Below, piece after piece: positions 1 through 8,145 of a DNA stretch of 64,000 bases. The stretch is taken from positions 3,658,001-3,722,000 of the forward strand of contig NZ_CP032229.1 in the NCBI RefSeq assembly GCF_004328625.1. Direction: 5' to 3'. Each line of letters opens with the position of its first letter. Within the stretch, counting starts at the first letter, position 1. The position numbers and the translations under genes were made by a program. The notes beneath the pieces were generated by a model. It made no database searches and had not been told where the DNA came from. It saw nothing but the letters and a program-made list of their open reading frames with translations. Source of the DNA: Streptomyces seoulensis. Its GTDB lineage: Bacteria; Actinomycetota; Actinomycetes; Streptomycetales; Streptomycetaceae.

Positions 1-812
1 CGCAGGGGGACGTCCTCGGGCTTCTCGTAGACGCCGAGCGCCACGTTGGAGGCCGGGCAGACCTCGCAGGTGATGCCCCGGTCCGCCAGCCGCTTCAGCA
101 GGCGCGGGTCCTCCGCCGCGCGCACCCCGTGCCCGATCCGGGTGGCGTGCAGGTCGTCCAGGCAGTCCCGCACCGACGCCGGGCCGGTCAGCTCACCGCC
201 GTGCGGGGCGGAGAGCAGGCCGCCCTCGCGGGCGATGTGGAAGGCCCGGTCGAAGTCGCGGGCCATGCCGCGCCGCTCGTCGTTGGAGAGGCCGAAGCCG
301 ACGATGCCCCGGTCCGCGTACCGCACCGCGAGCCGGGCCAGGGTGCGGGCGTCCAGCGGGTGCTTCATCCGGTTCGCGGCCACCAGCACCCGCATCCCGA
401 GCCCGGTGTCGCGGGAGGCGGTGTCCACCGCGTCCAGGATGATCTCCAGCGCCGGGATCAGCCCGCCCAGCCGGGGGGCGTACGAGGTCGGGTCGACCTG
501 GATCTCCAGCCAGCCTGAGCCGTCCCGGACGTCCTCCTCGGCGGCCTCGCGGACCAGCCGCTGGATGTCCTCGGGCTCCCGTACGCAACTGCGCGCCGCG
601 TCGTACAGCCGCTGGAAGCGGAACCAGCCGCGCTCGTCGGTGGCCCGGAGTTTCGGCGGTTCGCCGCTGGTCAGGGCCTCGATCAGGGTCTCGGGCAGCC
701 GCACGCCGTATTTGTCGGCCAGCTCCAGGACGGTGCCGGGGCGCATCGAGCCGGTGAAGTGCAGATGCAGATGGGCCTTGGGAAGCTCCGAGAGATCACG
801 TACACGCTCCAT
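1..812 (-). CDS. add: Adenosine deaminase, 3' end beyond window
   Basis: Hydrolytic deamination of adenosine to inosine in purine salvage, in the cytoplasm. The protein begins MERVRDLSELPKAHLHLHFTGSM-like: the HLHFTGS segment near residue 14 corresponds to the first metal-binding His pair of the deaminase TIM barrel. Further on there are HGGE (catalytic Glu region) and IGHG (a later His ligand). About 270 residues are present; the C-terminal part with the last metal Asp lies left of base 1. ATG at 812 is the only start that leaves the N-terminal motif complete. It lies downstream of aspC on the same strand, separated by a strong palindrome. Family assignment is firm; substrate (adenosine rather than another aminopurine) is from family knowledge. 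Confidence 0.87.
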   Translation of the reverse strand, partial: MERVRDLSELPKAHLHLHFTGSMRPGTVLELADKYGVRLPETLIEALTSGEPPKLRATDERGWFRFQRLYDAARSCVREPEDIQRLVREAAEEDVRDGSGWLEIQVDPTSYAPRLGGLIPALEIILDAVDTASRDTGLGMRVLVAANRMKHPLDARTLARLAVRYADRGIVGFGLSNDERRGMARDFDRAFHIAREGGLLSAPHGGELTGPASVRDCLDDLHATRIGHGVRAAEDPRLLKRLADRGITCEVCPASNVALGVYEKPEDVPL

Positions 813-827
813 CCAGAGATCCTGCCA

Positions 828-871
828 GAAGCGGGCCCGACCTACTCACGTGAGTAGGTCGGGCCCGCTTC
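828..871. terminator. 44-bp perfect palindrome between aspC and add
   Basis: Bases 828-849 are exactly the reverse complement of 850-871, so 22 + 22 bases match with no spacer, centred on CACGTG. It begins 9 bases beyond the aspC stop on the minus strand and ends 16 bases before the add start. It most likely forms a GC-rich terminator hairpin for aspC, though there is no T-tract. A protein-binding role is also possible. Confidence 0.7.
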
Positions 872-880
872 CACAGGTCC

Positions 881-2107
881 TCAGTCCCGCGCCTCCGCCA
901 GCAGCTTCTGCATCCGGCTGACGCCCTCGATCAGGTCCTCGTCACCCAGCGCGTACGACAGCCGCAGGTAGCCCGGCGTGCCGAACGCCTCACCCGGGAC
1001 GACCGCGACCTCGGCCTCCTCCAGGATCAGCGCGGCCAGCTCGACCGTGGTCGCCGGGCGCTTGCCCCGGATCTCCTTGCCCAGGAGGTCCTTCACCGAC
1101 GGGTAGACGTAGAAGGCGCCCTCGGGCTCCGGGCACAGCACGCCGTCGATCTCGTTCAGCATCCGCACGATCGTCCGGCGGCGCCGGTCGAACGCCTCGC
1201 GCATCTCGGCCACGGCCTTCAGGTCGCCGGAGACGGCGGCCAGCGCGGCGGCCTGCGCCACGTTGGAGACGTTGGAGGTGGCGTGCGACTGGAGGTTGGT
1301 CGCGGCCTTGACCACGTCCTTCGGGCCGATGACCCAGCCCACCCGCCAGCCGGTCATGGCGTACGTCTTGGCGACACCGTTGACGACGATGCACTTGTCC
1401 CGCAGCTCGGGCAGGATCGCGGGCAGCGAGGTGAAGGTGGCGTCGCCGTAGACCAGGTGCTCGTAGATCTCGTCGGTCAGCACCCACAGGCCGTGCTCGA
1501 CGGCCCAGCGGCCGATGGCCTCGGCCTCGGACTCGCTGTAGACCGCGCCGGTCGGGTTGGACGGCGAGACGAAGAGGACGACCTTCGTCTTCTCCGTGCG
1601 GGCCGCCTCCAGCTGCTCGACGGTGACGCGGTAGCCGGTCGTCTCGTCGGCCACGACCTCCACCGGGACACCGCCCGCGAGCCGGATCGACTCCGGGTAG
1701 GTGGTCCAGTACGGGGCCGGGACGATGACCTCGTCGCCCGGGTCGAGGATCGCGGCGAACGCCTCGTAGATGGCCTGCTTGCCGCCGTTGGTCACCAGGA
1801 TCTGGGAGGCGTCGACCTCGTAGCCCGAGTCCCGCAGGGTCTTCGCGGCGATGGCCGCCTTCAGCTCCGGCAGGCCGCCGGCCGGGGTGTAGCGGTGGAA
1901 CTTCGGGTTCCGGCAGGCCTCTACGGCTGCCTCGACGATGTAGTCCGGGGTCGGGAAGTCGGGTTCACCGGCGCCGAAGCCGATCACCGGACGCCCGGCG
2001 GCCTTGAGGGCCTTGGCCTTGGCGTCCACGGCGAGGGTGGCGGACTCGGAGATCGCGCCGACTCGGGCGGAGACCCGGCGCTCGGTGGGAGGGGTTGCAG
2101 CGCTCAT
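881..2107 (-). CDS. aspC: Aspartate/pyridoxal-phosphate aminotransferase, fold type I
   Basis: Transfers amino groups between aspartate and 2-oxoglutarate using PLP, in the cytoplasm. The 408-residue protein shows the class I/II layout: [10 protein letters not shown] near residue 45, SPSNPTG near 181, [10 protein letters not shown] near 211, and the Schiff-base lysine K247 in [14 protein letters not shown]. The start ATG at 2107 gives [22 protein letters not shown], typical of streptomycete AspC; an in-frame upstream extension has no family support. It is divergent from tRNA-Trp/secE, with about 260 bases between. Substrate preference cannot be read from sequence alone. Confidence 0.92.
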   Translation of the reverse strand: MSAATPPTERRVSARVGAISESATLAVDAKAKALKAAGRPVIGFGAGEPDFPTPDYIVEAAVEACRNPKFHRYTPAGGLPELKAAIAAKTLRDSGYEVDASQILVTNGGKQAIYEAFAAILDPGDEVIVPAPYWTTYPESIRLAGGVPVEVVADETTGYRVTVEQLEAARTEKTKVVLFVSPSNPTGAVYSESEAEAIGRWAVEHGLWVLTDEIYEHLVYGDATFTSLPAILPELRDKCIVVNGVAKTYAMTGWRVGWVIGPKDVVKAATNLQSHATSNVSNVAQAAALAAVSGDLKAVAEMREAFDRRRRTIVRMLNEIDGVLCPEPEGAFYVYPSVKDLLGKEIRGKRPATTVELAALILEEAEVAVVPGEAFGTPGYLRLSYALGDEDLIEGVSRMQKLLAEARD

Positions 2108-2348
2108 ACGCCCATCGTTCCAGACCGGAAACACGGCGGGCACACGGGTTTCACAGACTGAACAGCACCGGGCGGCCGCCGGAACAAGGGTCCGAATCCG
2201 GGCCGCGGCCTGGACGATCTTCCACTCCGGGCGTCCGGCCGGGCACTTTCTGTTCGACGCCGGGCCGTGGAGCACGTACACTCATCCCTCGTTGGCCTCC
2301 AGCAGCCACCGCGTGAGCGCCCCACACCGGGCGGTCGGGCGGATGCGG

Positions 2349-2354
2349 TAGGTT
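2349..2354 (+). promoter_or_regulatory. Candidate -10 for tRNA-Trp
   Basis: TAGGTT lies 12 bases before the mature tRNA 5' end, so transcription would start about 6 bases upstream of the tRNA. The -35 region at the right distance is poor. The rest of the 2108-2366 spacer shows one more -10-like hexamer (TACACT at about 2277) and nothing else I can support. Confidence 0.4.
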
Positions 2355-2366
2355 GGGGGACACCAA

Positions 2367-2439
2367 AGGGTCGTAGCTCAATTGGTAGAGCACCGGTCTC
2401 CAAAACCGGCGGTTGGGGGTTCAAGTCCCTCCGGCCCTG
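2367..2439 (+). tRNA. tRNA-Trp (CCA anticodon)
   Basis: Complete cloverleaf: acceptor arms 2367-2373 and 2432-2438, D-arm GCTC/GAGC, anticodon arm CCGGT/ACCGG with loop CTCCAAA (anticodon CCA at 2400-2402), T-arm closing on loop TTCAAGT, discriminator G at 2439. The 3' CCA is not encoded and must be added by tRNA nucleotidyltransferase. It sits directly before secE-nusG, a conserved actinobacterial arrangement. Confidence 0.97.
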
Positions 2440-2550
2440 CTACACACACCGCCAGGATGTGTGCGCATGTACGTACAGCAATGCACCGCCGTGCGGCTCT
2501 GAATTCACCGGGCGCGGCACGGCCACGATTCCGGGATCAGGTGAGGACGC

Positions 2551-2835
2551 ATGACGGACGCCGTGGGCTCCATCGACACGCCTGATGCCCAGGACGAGCT
2601 GTCGGATGCCAAGAAGCCCCGCAAGGGCGGCAAGCGTGCCAAGAAGGGCCCGCTGAAGCGTCTTGCCACTTTTTACCGCCAGATCATCGCGGAACTCCGC
2701 AAGGTCGTCTGGCCGACCCGCAATCAGCTGACGTCGTACACGACCGTAGTGATCGTCTTCGTCGTCATCATGATTGGCTTGGTCACCGTGATTGACTATG
2801 GCCTCAACCACGCGGCCAAGTACGTCTTCGGCTGA
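2551..2835 (+). CDS. secE: Preprotein translocase subunit SecE
   Basis: Small essential partner of SecY in the Sec translocon in the cytoplasmic membrane. The 94-residue protein has a Lys/Arg-rich N-terminal region (residues 22-37), the conserved amphipathic stretch ending in [13 protein letters not shown], and one C-terminal membrane segment of about 20 residues ([16 protein letters not shown]). This is the short one-helix form, not the three-helix E. coli form. ATG at 2551 follows a GGTGAGGA ribosome-binding site. A strong terminator separates it from nusG. Confidence 0.96.
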   Translation: MTDAVGSIDTPDAQDELSDAKKPRKGGKRAKKGPLKRLATFYRQIIAELRKVVWPTRNQLTSYTTVVIVFVVIMIGLVTVIDYGLNHAAKYVFG

Positions 2836-2848
2836 GCCAAGAGCGAAG

Positions 2849-2874
2849 GGCGCCGTGGTACCGGCGCCTTTTTT
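2849..2874 (+). terminator. Intrinsic terminator between secE and nusG
   Basis: GGCGCCG (2849-2855) pairs with CGGCGCC (2862-2868) across a 6-base loop and is followed directly by six T (2869-2874). This is a textbook Rho-independent terminator inside what is usually treated as one secE-nusG unit. Confidence 0.8.
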
Positions 2875-2915
2875 CGCATGTTCCACCCCTATGTATCCAG
2901 GAAGAAGCAGCCATC

Positions 2916-3779
2916 GTGTCTGACCCGAACCTGAACGACGCCACCGAGCCTCGCCGAGAAACCGCGGAGGCGGTGGACGCCGAGCTCGACACCGTCGAGG
3001 GCGCGGACGAGCAGGACGAGTTCGAGGCTGCCGAAGCGGTCACCGAGGTCGACGAGGATGTCGTCGCGACCGACGCGACCGAGGAGACGGACGAGGCCGG
3101 CGACGACGTCGTCGAGGCCGAGGAAGCCGTCGAGGTCGTCGAGGAGGAGCCGGCCGAGCCGGTCGACCCCGTCGCCGCGCTCCGCGAGGAGCTGCGCACG
3201 CTGCCCGGCGAGTGGTACGTCATCCACACCTACGCGGGTTACGAGAACCGCGTGAAGACGAACCTGGAGCAGCGCGCCGTCTCGCTGAACGTCGAGGACT
3301 ACATCTTCCAGGCCGAGGTGCCGCAGGAAGAGGTCGTCCAGATCAAGAACGGCGACCGCAAGACGATCAAGCAGAACAAGCTGCCGGGTTACGTCCTGGT
3401 CCGCATGGACCTGACCAACGAGTCCTGGGGCGTCGTCCGCAACACCCCCGGCGTCACCGGCTTCGTGGGCAACGCCTACGACCCGTACCCGCTGACCCTG
3501 GACGAGATCGTCAAGATGCTCGCCCCGGAGGCCGAGGAGAAGGCCGCCCGCGAGGCCGCCGAGGCCGAGGGCAAGCCCGCCCCGCAGCGCAAGGTCGAGG
3601 TCCAGGTGCTGGACTTCGAGGTCGGCGACTCGGTCACCGTCACCGACGGCCCCTTCGCCACCCTGCAGGCCACGATCAACGAGATCAACGCCGACTCGAA
3701 GAAGGTCAAGGGCCTCGTCGAGATCTTCGGCCGCGAGACCCCGGTCGAGCTGAGCTTCGACCAGATCCAGAAGAACTAG
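2916..3779 (+). CDS. nusG: Transcription termination/antitermination factor NusG
   Basis: Binds the RNA polymerase clamp and influences elongation, pausing and termination. The 287-residue protein has a long acidic, low-complexity N-terminal extension (about residues 1-95, rich in Glu, Asp and Ala), typical of actinobacterial NusG. The NGN domain starts at [15 protein letters not shown] (W100), and a KOW domain occupies about residues 232-287. GTG at 2916 follows GGAAGAAG. E. coli NusG is about 181 residues, so the extension explains the extra length. A terminator with a T-tract follows. Confidence 0.96.
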   Translation: MSDPNLNDATEPRRETAEAVDAELDTVEGADEQDEFEAAEAVTEVDEDVVATDATEETDEAGDDVVEAEEAVEVVEEEPAEPVDPVAALREELRTLPGEWYVIHTYAGYENRVKTNLEQRAVSLNVEDYIFQAEVPQEEVVQIKNGDRKTIKQNKLPGYVLVRMDLTNESWGVVRNTPGVTGFVGNAYDPYPLTLDEIVKMLAPEAEEKAAREAAEAEGKPAPQRKVEVQVLDFEVGDSVTVTDGPFATLQATINEINADSKKVKGLVEIFGRETPVELSFDQIQKN

Positions 3780-3798
3780 TTCTTCTGGTCACACGCTT

Positions 3799-3848
3799 CC
3801 GTGCAGGTCAGACGGGCTCTCGTAGCCGGTCTGACCTGCACGGTTTTT
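3799..3848 (+). terminator. Intrinsic terminator after nusG
   Basis: A perfect 15-bp stem (3799-3813 with 3829-3843) with inner GGCT/AGCC pairs is followed by five T at 3844-3848. It isolates nusG from rplK-rplA. Confidence 0.88.
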
Positions 3849-3946
3849 AGCCGCACATCTATACCCGCTATCGTTGTGCGGTATGCCTGCGTCCGGGTTG
3901 GTCCCCTTACGCGGGCAGGACCCGAATCGAAAGGACCCGGAGAGCT

Positions 3947-4381
3947 ATGCCTCCCAAGAAGAAGAAGGTCACGGGGCTCATCAAGCTCCAGATCAACGCC
4001 GGTGCGGCGAACCCCGCTCCGCCGGTCGGCCCCGCGCTCGGTCAGCACGGCGTCAACATCATGGAGTTCTGCAAGGCCTACAACGCCGCGACCGAGTCGC
4101 AGCGTGGCTGGGTCATCCCGGTGGAGATCACGGTCTACGAGGACCGTTCCTTCACCTTCGTGACCAAGACCCCGCCGGCCGCGAAGATGATCCTCAAGGC
4201 CGCTGGTGTCGAGAAGGGCTCCGGCGAGCCCCACAAGACCAAGGTCGCGAAGATCACCGACGCGCAGGTCCGCGAGATCGCCACCACGAAGATGCCCGAC
4301 CTCAACGCCAATGACCTGGACGCCGCGGCGAAGATCATCGCCGGTACCGCGCGCTCCATGGGCATCACGGTCGAGGGCTGA
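3947..4381 (+). CDS. rplK: 50S ribosomal protein uL11
   Basis: Builds the GTPase-associated centre with 23S rRNA and is needed for RelA to sense stalled ribosomes (historically relC in Streptomyces). The 144-residue protein shows the proline-rich N-terminal domain ([25 protein letters not shown]), which also contacts thiopeptides such as thiostrepton, and the RNA-binding C-terminal domain ending in [15 protein letters not shown] at 3947 follows GGACCCGGAGAG. It is followed by rplA 108 bases on, the conserved L11-L1 pair. Confidence 0.97.
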
Positions 4382-4426
4382 GCCCCACCTTCGTAGTTCC
4401 CCGCGGCCGCCGAACCAGCCGTCGCA

Positions 4427-4458
4427 CGTGGTAGGGCCTGCTCGGCCCGTACACCACG
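4427..4458 (+). promoter_or_regulatory. Candidate L1-binding hairpin before rplA
   Basis: CGTGGT (4427-4432) pairs with ACCACG (4453-4458), and GGGCC (4434-4438) with GGCCC (4444-4448). They are separated by an asymmetric internal loop of one base on the 5' side and four on the 3' side. Two short stems around an asymmetric loop is the shape of L1 sites on 23S rRNA and L11-operon mRNA, and it lies 31 bases before the L1 gene. Function is inferred from shape and place. Confidence 0.5.
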
Positions 4459-4489
4459 ACTCCTTTTCCAGAACACACAGGAGCAAGTT

Positions 4490-5215
4490 GTGAGCAAGCG
4501 CAGCAAGGCTCTCCGCGCTGCGGACGCCAAGATCGACCGGGAGAAGCTGTACGCCCCGCTCGAGGCCGTCCGTCTCGCCAAGGAGACCTCCACGACCAAG
4601 TTCGACGGCACCGTCGAGGTCGCCTTCCGCCTGGGTGTCGACCCGCGCAAGGCCGACCAGATGGTCCGTGGCACCGTGAACCTCCCGCACGGCACTGGTA
4701 AGACCGCTCGGGTCCTGGTCTTCGCGACCGGTGACCGTGCCGAGGCCGCGCGTGCCGCCGGCGCCGACATCGTCGGTGCCGACGAGCTGATCGACGAGGT
4801 GGCGAAGGGCCGTCTGGACTTCGACGCCGTCGTCGCCACCCCGGACCTCATGGGCAAGGTCGGCCGCCTCGGCCGCGTCCTCGGCCCGCGTGGTCTGATG
4901 CCGAACCCGAAGACCGGCACCGTGACCCCGGACGTGGCCAAGGCCGTGACCGAGATCAAGGGCGGCAAGATCGAGTTCCGCGTCGACAAGCACTCGAACC
5001 TGCACTTCATCATCGGCAAGACGTCGTTCGACGACGACAAGCTGGTGGAGAACTACGGCGCCGCGCTGGAGGAGATCCTCCGCCTGAAGCCGTCCGCCGC
5101 CAAGGGTCGCTACATCAAGAAGGCCGCCATCAGCACCACGATGGGCCCCGGCATCCTGGTGGACCAGAACCGCACCCGCAACCTCCTCGTCGAGGAGGAC
5201 CCGGCCGCCGTCTGA
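4490..5215 (+). CDS. rplA: 50S ribosomal protein uL1
   Basis: Forms the mobile L1 stalk beside the ribosomal E site and helps release deacylated tRNA. In many bacteria it also represses its own L11-L1 mRNA. The 241-residue protein has the family signatures [30 protein letters not shown] and [16 protein letters not shown] at 4490 follows a CAGGAGCAAG ribosome-binding site. The hairpin at 4427-4458 is a plausible autoregulatory target. A long-stem terminator follows. Confidence 0.97.
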   Translation: MSKRSKALRAADAKIDREKLYAPLEAVRLAKETSTTKFDGTVEVAFRLGVDPRKADQMVRGTVNLPHGTGKTARVLVFATGDRAEAARAAGADIVGADELIDEVAKGRLDFDAVVATPDLMGKVGRLGRVLGPRGLMPNPKTGTVTPDVAKAVTEIKGGKIEFRVDKHSNLHFIIGKTSFDDDKLVENYGAALEEILRLKPSAAKGRYIKKAAISTTMGPGILVDQNRTRNLLVEEDPAAV

Positions 5216-5260
5216 GCCTTCGCTCACCGGTAGCCGCGTCTGCGACGCGTGACGCAGGTC

Positions 5261-5302
5261 GAGGACCCCGCACCCCTCACGGGTGCGGGGTCCTCCCCTT
5301 TT
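5261..5302 (+). terminator. Terminator after rplA
   Basis: GAGGACCCCGCACCC (5261-5275) is the exact complement of 5281-5295 across the loop CTCAC, followed by CCCTTTT. The 15-bp GC-rich stem ends the rplK-rplA unit. Confidence 0.85.
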
Positions 5303-5390
5303 CTCCGTTTCTCCGTTTCCCCGTCCCCTCCCGGCCGCGCCCGCCCCTGGGTTACGGTGCGGACAGGCGCGTACAGGGGTGGGGGACCGG

Positions 5391-6263
5391 ATGAGGAGCA
5401 CGAACGTCCGCCGGGCGGGGTTCGCGGCGCTGGCGCTGGCCCTGTGCACCCCGGCCGCGTGCGGCCGGGCCCACGACGACGGTGACGGGAGCGGCGCCCG
5501 CCCGCTGGCCGCCCTGCGCTCCGCCGAACGCTCCACCGACCGCGCCGAGTCGGTCCGGGTGCGCTCCACGCTCAGCTACGGCAAGGCCCTCTCCCTGTCC
5601 TCCGACGGCGCCCTGCGCTGGCAGGACGGGGTCACCGGCCACCTCACCATCCGCTACACCGGCGGCGCCCTGGCGGCCGCGATGCGCAAGGCCGGCACCC
5701 CGTCCCTGACGGCCCGCTACCTCCCGGACGCCTACTACGCGCGGATGAGCGACACCTTCGCCGAGCGGGCCGGCGGCCGGCACTGGATCAGGTACGGATA
5801 CGCCGACCTGGCGCGCGGCGGCGACGGCCTCGGGATGTATCTGAAGGACCAGATGCGCAACACCACCCCCAACCAGTCGGTGAAGATGCTGCTGGCCTCC
5901 GGGGACGTGCGCCGGGCCGGCACCGGGCGGGTCCAGGGCGTCGAGGCGACGCACTACCGGGGCCGGGTCCGGGTCGCCGACCTGGCGGCCCGGGACAGCG
6001 GGCTCAGCGCGCGCGAGCTGGCCGGGCTGAAGCGGCAGCTCGACCAGGCCGGGGTGCGCACCGAGACCGTCGACCTGTGGATCGACCACCGGAACCTGCT
6101 GGTCAAGAAGGTGGAGCGGGCCGACACCGCCCAGGGCAGCCTGGTCAGCACCGCCTACTACCGGGACTACGGCGTCCGCGTCACCGCCGAGGCGCCCCCG
6201 GCCGCCGACACCCGGGACTTCACCGAGCTGGCCCGCTCCAAGGGCGTCGCCAGAGGCCGCTGA
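5391..6263 (+). CDS. Secreted lipoprotein, LolA/LppX-like (unknown function)
   Basis: Predicted extracytoplasmic lipoprotein of 290 residues. The N-terminus has basic residues (RSTNVRR), a hydrophobic stretch (FAALALALC) and a weak lipobox TPAAC with Cys24. The mature part alternates beta-strand-like segments (LTIRYTGG, LPDAYYARM, VEATHYRGRVRV, VDLWIDHRNLLVKKV), resembling the LolA/LppX fold that carries hydrophobic ligands; this is a pattern judgement, not an alignment. ATG at 5391 follows GTGGGGGACC. An upstream in-frame extension to 5283 would run through the rplA terminator and was rejected. It splits rplKA from rplJL. Confidence 0.75.
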   Translation: MRSTNVRRAGFAALALALCTPAACGRAHDDGDGSGARPLAALRSAERSTDRAESVRVRSTLSYGKALSLSSDGALRWQDGVTGHLTIRYTGGALAAAMRKAGTPSLTARYLPDAYYARMSDTFAERAGGRHWIRYGYADLARGGDGLGMYLKDQMRNTTPNQSVKMLLASGDVRRAGTGRVQGVEATHYRGRVRVADLAARDSGLSARELAGLKRQLDQAGVRTETVDLWIDHRNLLVKKVERADTAQGSLVSTAYYRDYGVRVTAEAPPAADTRDFTELARSKGVARGR

Positions 6264-6272
6264 GCACCGGAT

Positions 6273-6302
6273 TTGCCCGTCGGTGCCCGAGTCCCGTACT
6301 CT
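6273..6302 (+). promoter_or_regulatory. rplJ promoter
   Basis: TTGCCC (6273-6278), an 18-base spacer and TACTCT (6297-6302) fit the housekeeping sigma (HrdB) consensus. Transcription would start near 6309, giving a leader of roughly 240 bases. Confidence 0.65.
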
Positions 6303-6308
6303 CCTGGA

Positions 6309-6546
6309 GAAGCCAAAGACCGCTGGTCGTTGCCGCACGCTCACCTGAGGGTGTGGTGGCCGAAGGACTCACTGCAAAGTGGGCGACCCGCGCAGGTGTC
6401 AGTGGAAGAACTCCCGGAGCAGACGCTCTCACGCGTAAGCGCCCGGTCGAGTCCGCCCCGAGCGCCTGCGCCGGGGCGTTTGTTTTCCCAGTCTCCTCCT
6501 TCGGGGTCCGCGCGGTCAGAATCACCCGGAAGGAGGCCGAGACTCT
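6309..6546 (+). promoter_or_regulatory. Long structured rplJ leader (L10-leader type)
   Basis: About 240 untranslated bases precede rplJ, the position of the L10(L12) autoregulatory leader known from many bacteria. Near its end, CGCCCCG (6454-6460) pairs with CGGGGCG (6472-6478) and is followed by TTTGTTTT (6479-6486). This is a terminator shape upstream of the coding region. The ribosome-binding site AAGGAGG lies just before the start. Confidence 0.65.
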
Positions 6547-7077
6547 ATGGCGAGGCCCGACAAGGCTGCCGCAGTGGCCGAGTTGACGGAGCAGTTCCGC
6601 AACTCCAACGCTGCCGTGCTGACCGAGTACCGCGGTCTCACCGTGGCGCAGATCAAGACCCTGCGCCGGTCGCTCGGTGAGAACGCCAAGTACGCCGTGG
6701 TGAAGAACACGCTGACCAAGATTGCGGCCAACGAGGCCGGGATCACGCTGGACGACCAGCTCTTCGCTGGTCCGACGGCTGTCGCCTTCGTCACCGGTGA
6801 CCCGGTGGAGTCGGCGAAGGGTCTCCGTGACTTCGCCAAGGACAACCCGAATCTCATCATCAAGGGCGGTGTCCTTGACGGCAAGGCGCTGTCCGCCGAT
6901 GAGATCAAGAAGCTTGCGGACCTCGAGTCCCGCGAGGTTCTGCTCAGCAAGCTGGCCGGTGCCTTCAAGGGCAAGCAGTCCCAGGCTGCTCAGCTCTTCC
7001 AGGCGCTGCCCTCGAAGCTCGTCCGCACCGTGGACGCGCTCCGTGCCAAGCAGGCCGAGCAGGGCGGTGCCGAGTAA
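6547..7077 (+). CDS. rplJ: 50S ribosomal protein uL10
   Basis: Anchors L7/L12 dimers to the ribosome through its C-terminal helix and binds 23S rRNA next to L11. The 176-residue protein starts [31 protein letters not shown] and has [13 protein letters not shown] in the core, matching the family in order and length. ATG at 6547 follows GGAAGGAGGCC. With L12 it is the likely ligand of the long leader ahead of it. rplL follows 117 bases later. Confidence 0.97.
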   Translation: MARPDKAAAVAELTEQFRNSNAAVLTEYRGLTVAQIKTLRRSLGENAKYAVVKNTLTKIAANEAGITLDDQLFAGPTAVAFVTGDPVESAKGLRDFAKDNPNLIIKGGVLDGKALSADEIKKLADLESREVLLSKLAGAFKGKQSQAAQLFQALPSKLVRTVDALRAKQAEQGGAE

Positions 7078-7194
7078 TTCGGCTCGCTTTCTGATCCTGG
7101 CCGCGTGACGCGGCGAGGGTCGCAGCGGGCCCTAAGTACGCCCGCCTCACCCAGTACATCCGGCACCTGCCGATTTAGTGGAAGGACCGCCATC

Positions 7195-7578
7195 ATGGCG
7201 AAGCTCACCCAGGACGAGCTGCTTGCCCAGTTCGAGGAGATGACCCTCATCGAGCTCTCCGAGTTCGTGAAGGCCTTCGAGGAGAAGTTCGACGTCACCG
7301 CCGCCGCCGCGGTCGCCGTGGCCGGCCCGGCCGCCCCCGGCGCCCCGGCCGAGGCTGCCGAGGAGCAGGACGAGTTCGACGTCGTCCTCACCGGCGCCGG
7401 CGAGAAGAAGATCCAGGTCATCAAGGTCGTGCGCGAGCTGACCTCCCTGGGTCTGAAGGAGGCCAAGGACCTCGTCGACGGCACCCCGAAGCCGGTCCTC
7501 GAGAAGGTCACCAAGGAGGCCGCGGAGAAGGCTGCCGAGTCCCTCAAGGCCGCCGGCGCCTCCGTCGAGGTCAAGTAA
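7195..7578 (+). CDS. rplL: 50S ribosomal protein bL12 (L7/L12)
   Basis: Stalk protein that recruits and activates the translational GTPases EF-G, EF-Tu and IF2. It has 127 residues: an N-terminal dimerisation helix region ([31 protein letters not shown]), an Ala/Pro/Glu hinge (about 40-60) and a C-terminal factor-binding domain containing [28 protein letters not shown] at 7195 follows GGAAGGACC. The in-frame codons upstream lie in the rplJ-rplL spacer and lack family similarity. Confidence 0.97.
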   Translation: MAKLTQDELLAQFEEMTLIELSEFVKAFEEKFDVTAAAAVAVAGPAAPGAPAEAAEEQDEFDVVLTGAGEKKIQVIKVVRELTSLGLKEAKDLVDGTPKPVLEKVTKEAAEKAAESLKAAGASVEVK

Positions 7579-7646
7579 GACCTCACGGGGTTCCCGCGAA
7601 CCTCACCCGCGTGACCGCGGCCTGAAAAGGCTGTAACGCGAACGCA

Positions 7647-7684
7647 CCGAAGAGCGATCATCCATCCGGGTGGTCGCTCTTCGG
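7647..7684 (+). terminator. Terminator hairpin after rplL
   Basis: CCGAAGAGCGATCA (7647-7660) pairs with TGGTCGCTCTTCGG (7671-7684) with one G-T wobble across a 10-base loop. There is no T-tract, but the 14-bp stem and position between rplL and the rpoB promoters support termination or attenuation. Confidence 0.75.
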
Positions 7685-7711
7685 CGTATCCGAGGGGGGA
7701 CCACGGTTGCC

Positions 7712-7739
7712 TTGCACTCGTCGTGGCGAGGGGTATGGT
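7712..7739 (+). promoter_or_regulatory. Candidate upstream rpoB promoter
   Basis: TTGCAC (7712-7717), a 16-base spacer and TATGGT (7734-7739). A hairpin (7760-7767 with 7779-7786) follows just downstream. It is weaker than the promoter at 7955-7983. Confidence 0.4.
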
Positions 7740-7954
7740 GATCTTCGTCGTGTCTCCGGAAGGCCCCATTCCGGCTGGGGGGCCTTGACGAACCGCACGC
7801 AGCGCGCAATTCTCAGGACGCGTCGTCACAACGATCCGGATCCGAGGCATGGATCGGAGGCGAAGCGGGCAGGATGAACCTGCGTCGAGGGCAGCAGGCC
7901 GAGGGCGTCGAAGACGAGGGCGTTGAGAAAAACGAGGGTCTCCGAAACCGGGAC

Positions 7955-7983
7955 TGGACATCAGTGTGCCAAGTGGCTACACT
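7955..7983 (+). promoter_or_regulatory. Main rpoB promoter
   Basis: TGGACA (7955-7960), exactly 17 bases, then TACACT (7978-7983): a near-consensus housekeeping promoter. The start site would be near 7990, giving an rpoBC leader of about 155 bases. The remainder of the 7685-8145 spacer holds only the hairpin at 7760-7786 and the weaker promoter. Confidence 0.75.
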
Positions 7984-8145
7984 GACCCTTTGCGCTGCCT
8001 GTTAGCTGCCCCCTGCCCGTCACCAGGGGTCTGCCCTCGCTCGAGCACCGACGCCGAACTTCCCTGACCTGGGGTTTCCCGTCGTGAGCCTGAGAGAGGG
8101 ACCGGTACGCGCGTAGTGAGTCCGAGCCCTCGGAAGGACCCCCTC

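Noticed and set aside
46..921. Plus-strand open frame over the adenosine deaminase gene
   Set aside because: Antisense shadow with an Arg/Ser-rich composition; the minus strand carries clear deaminase motifs.
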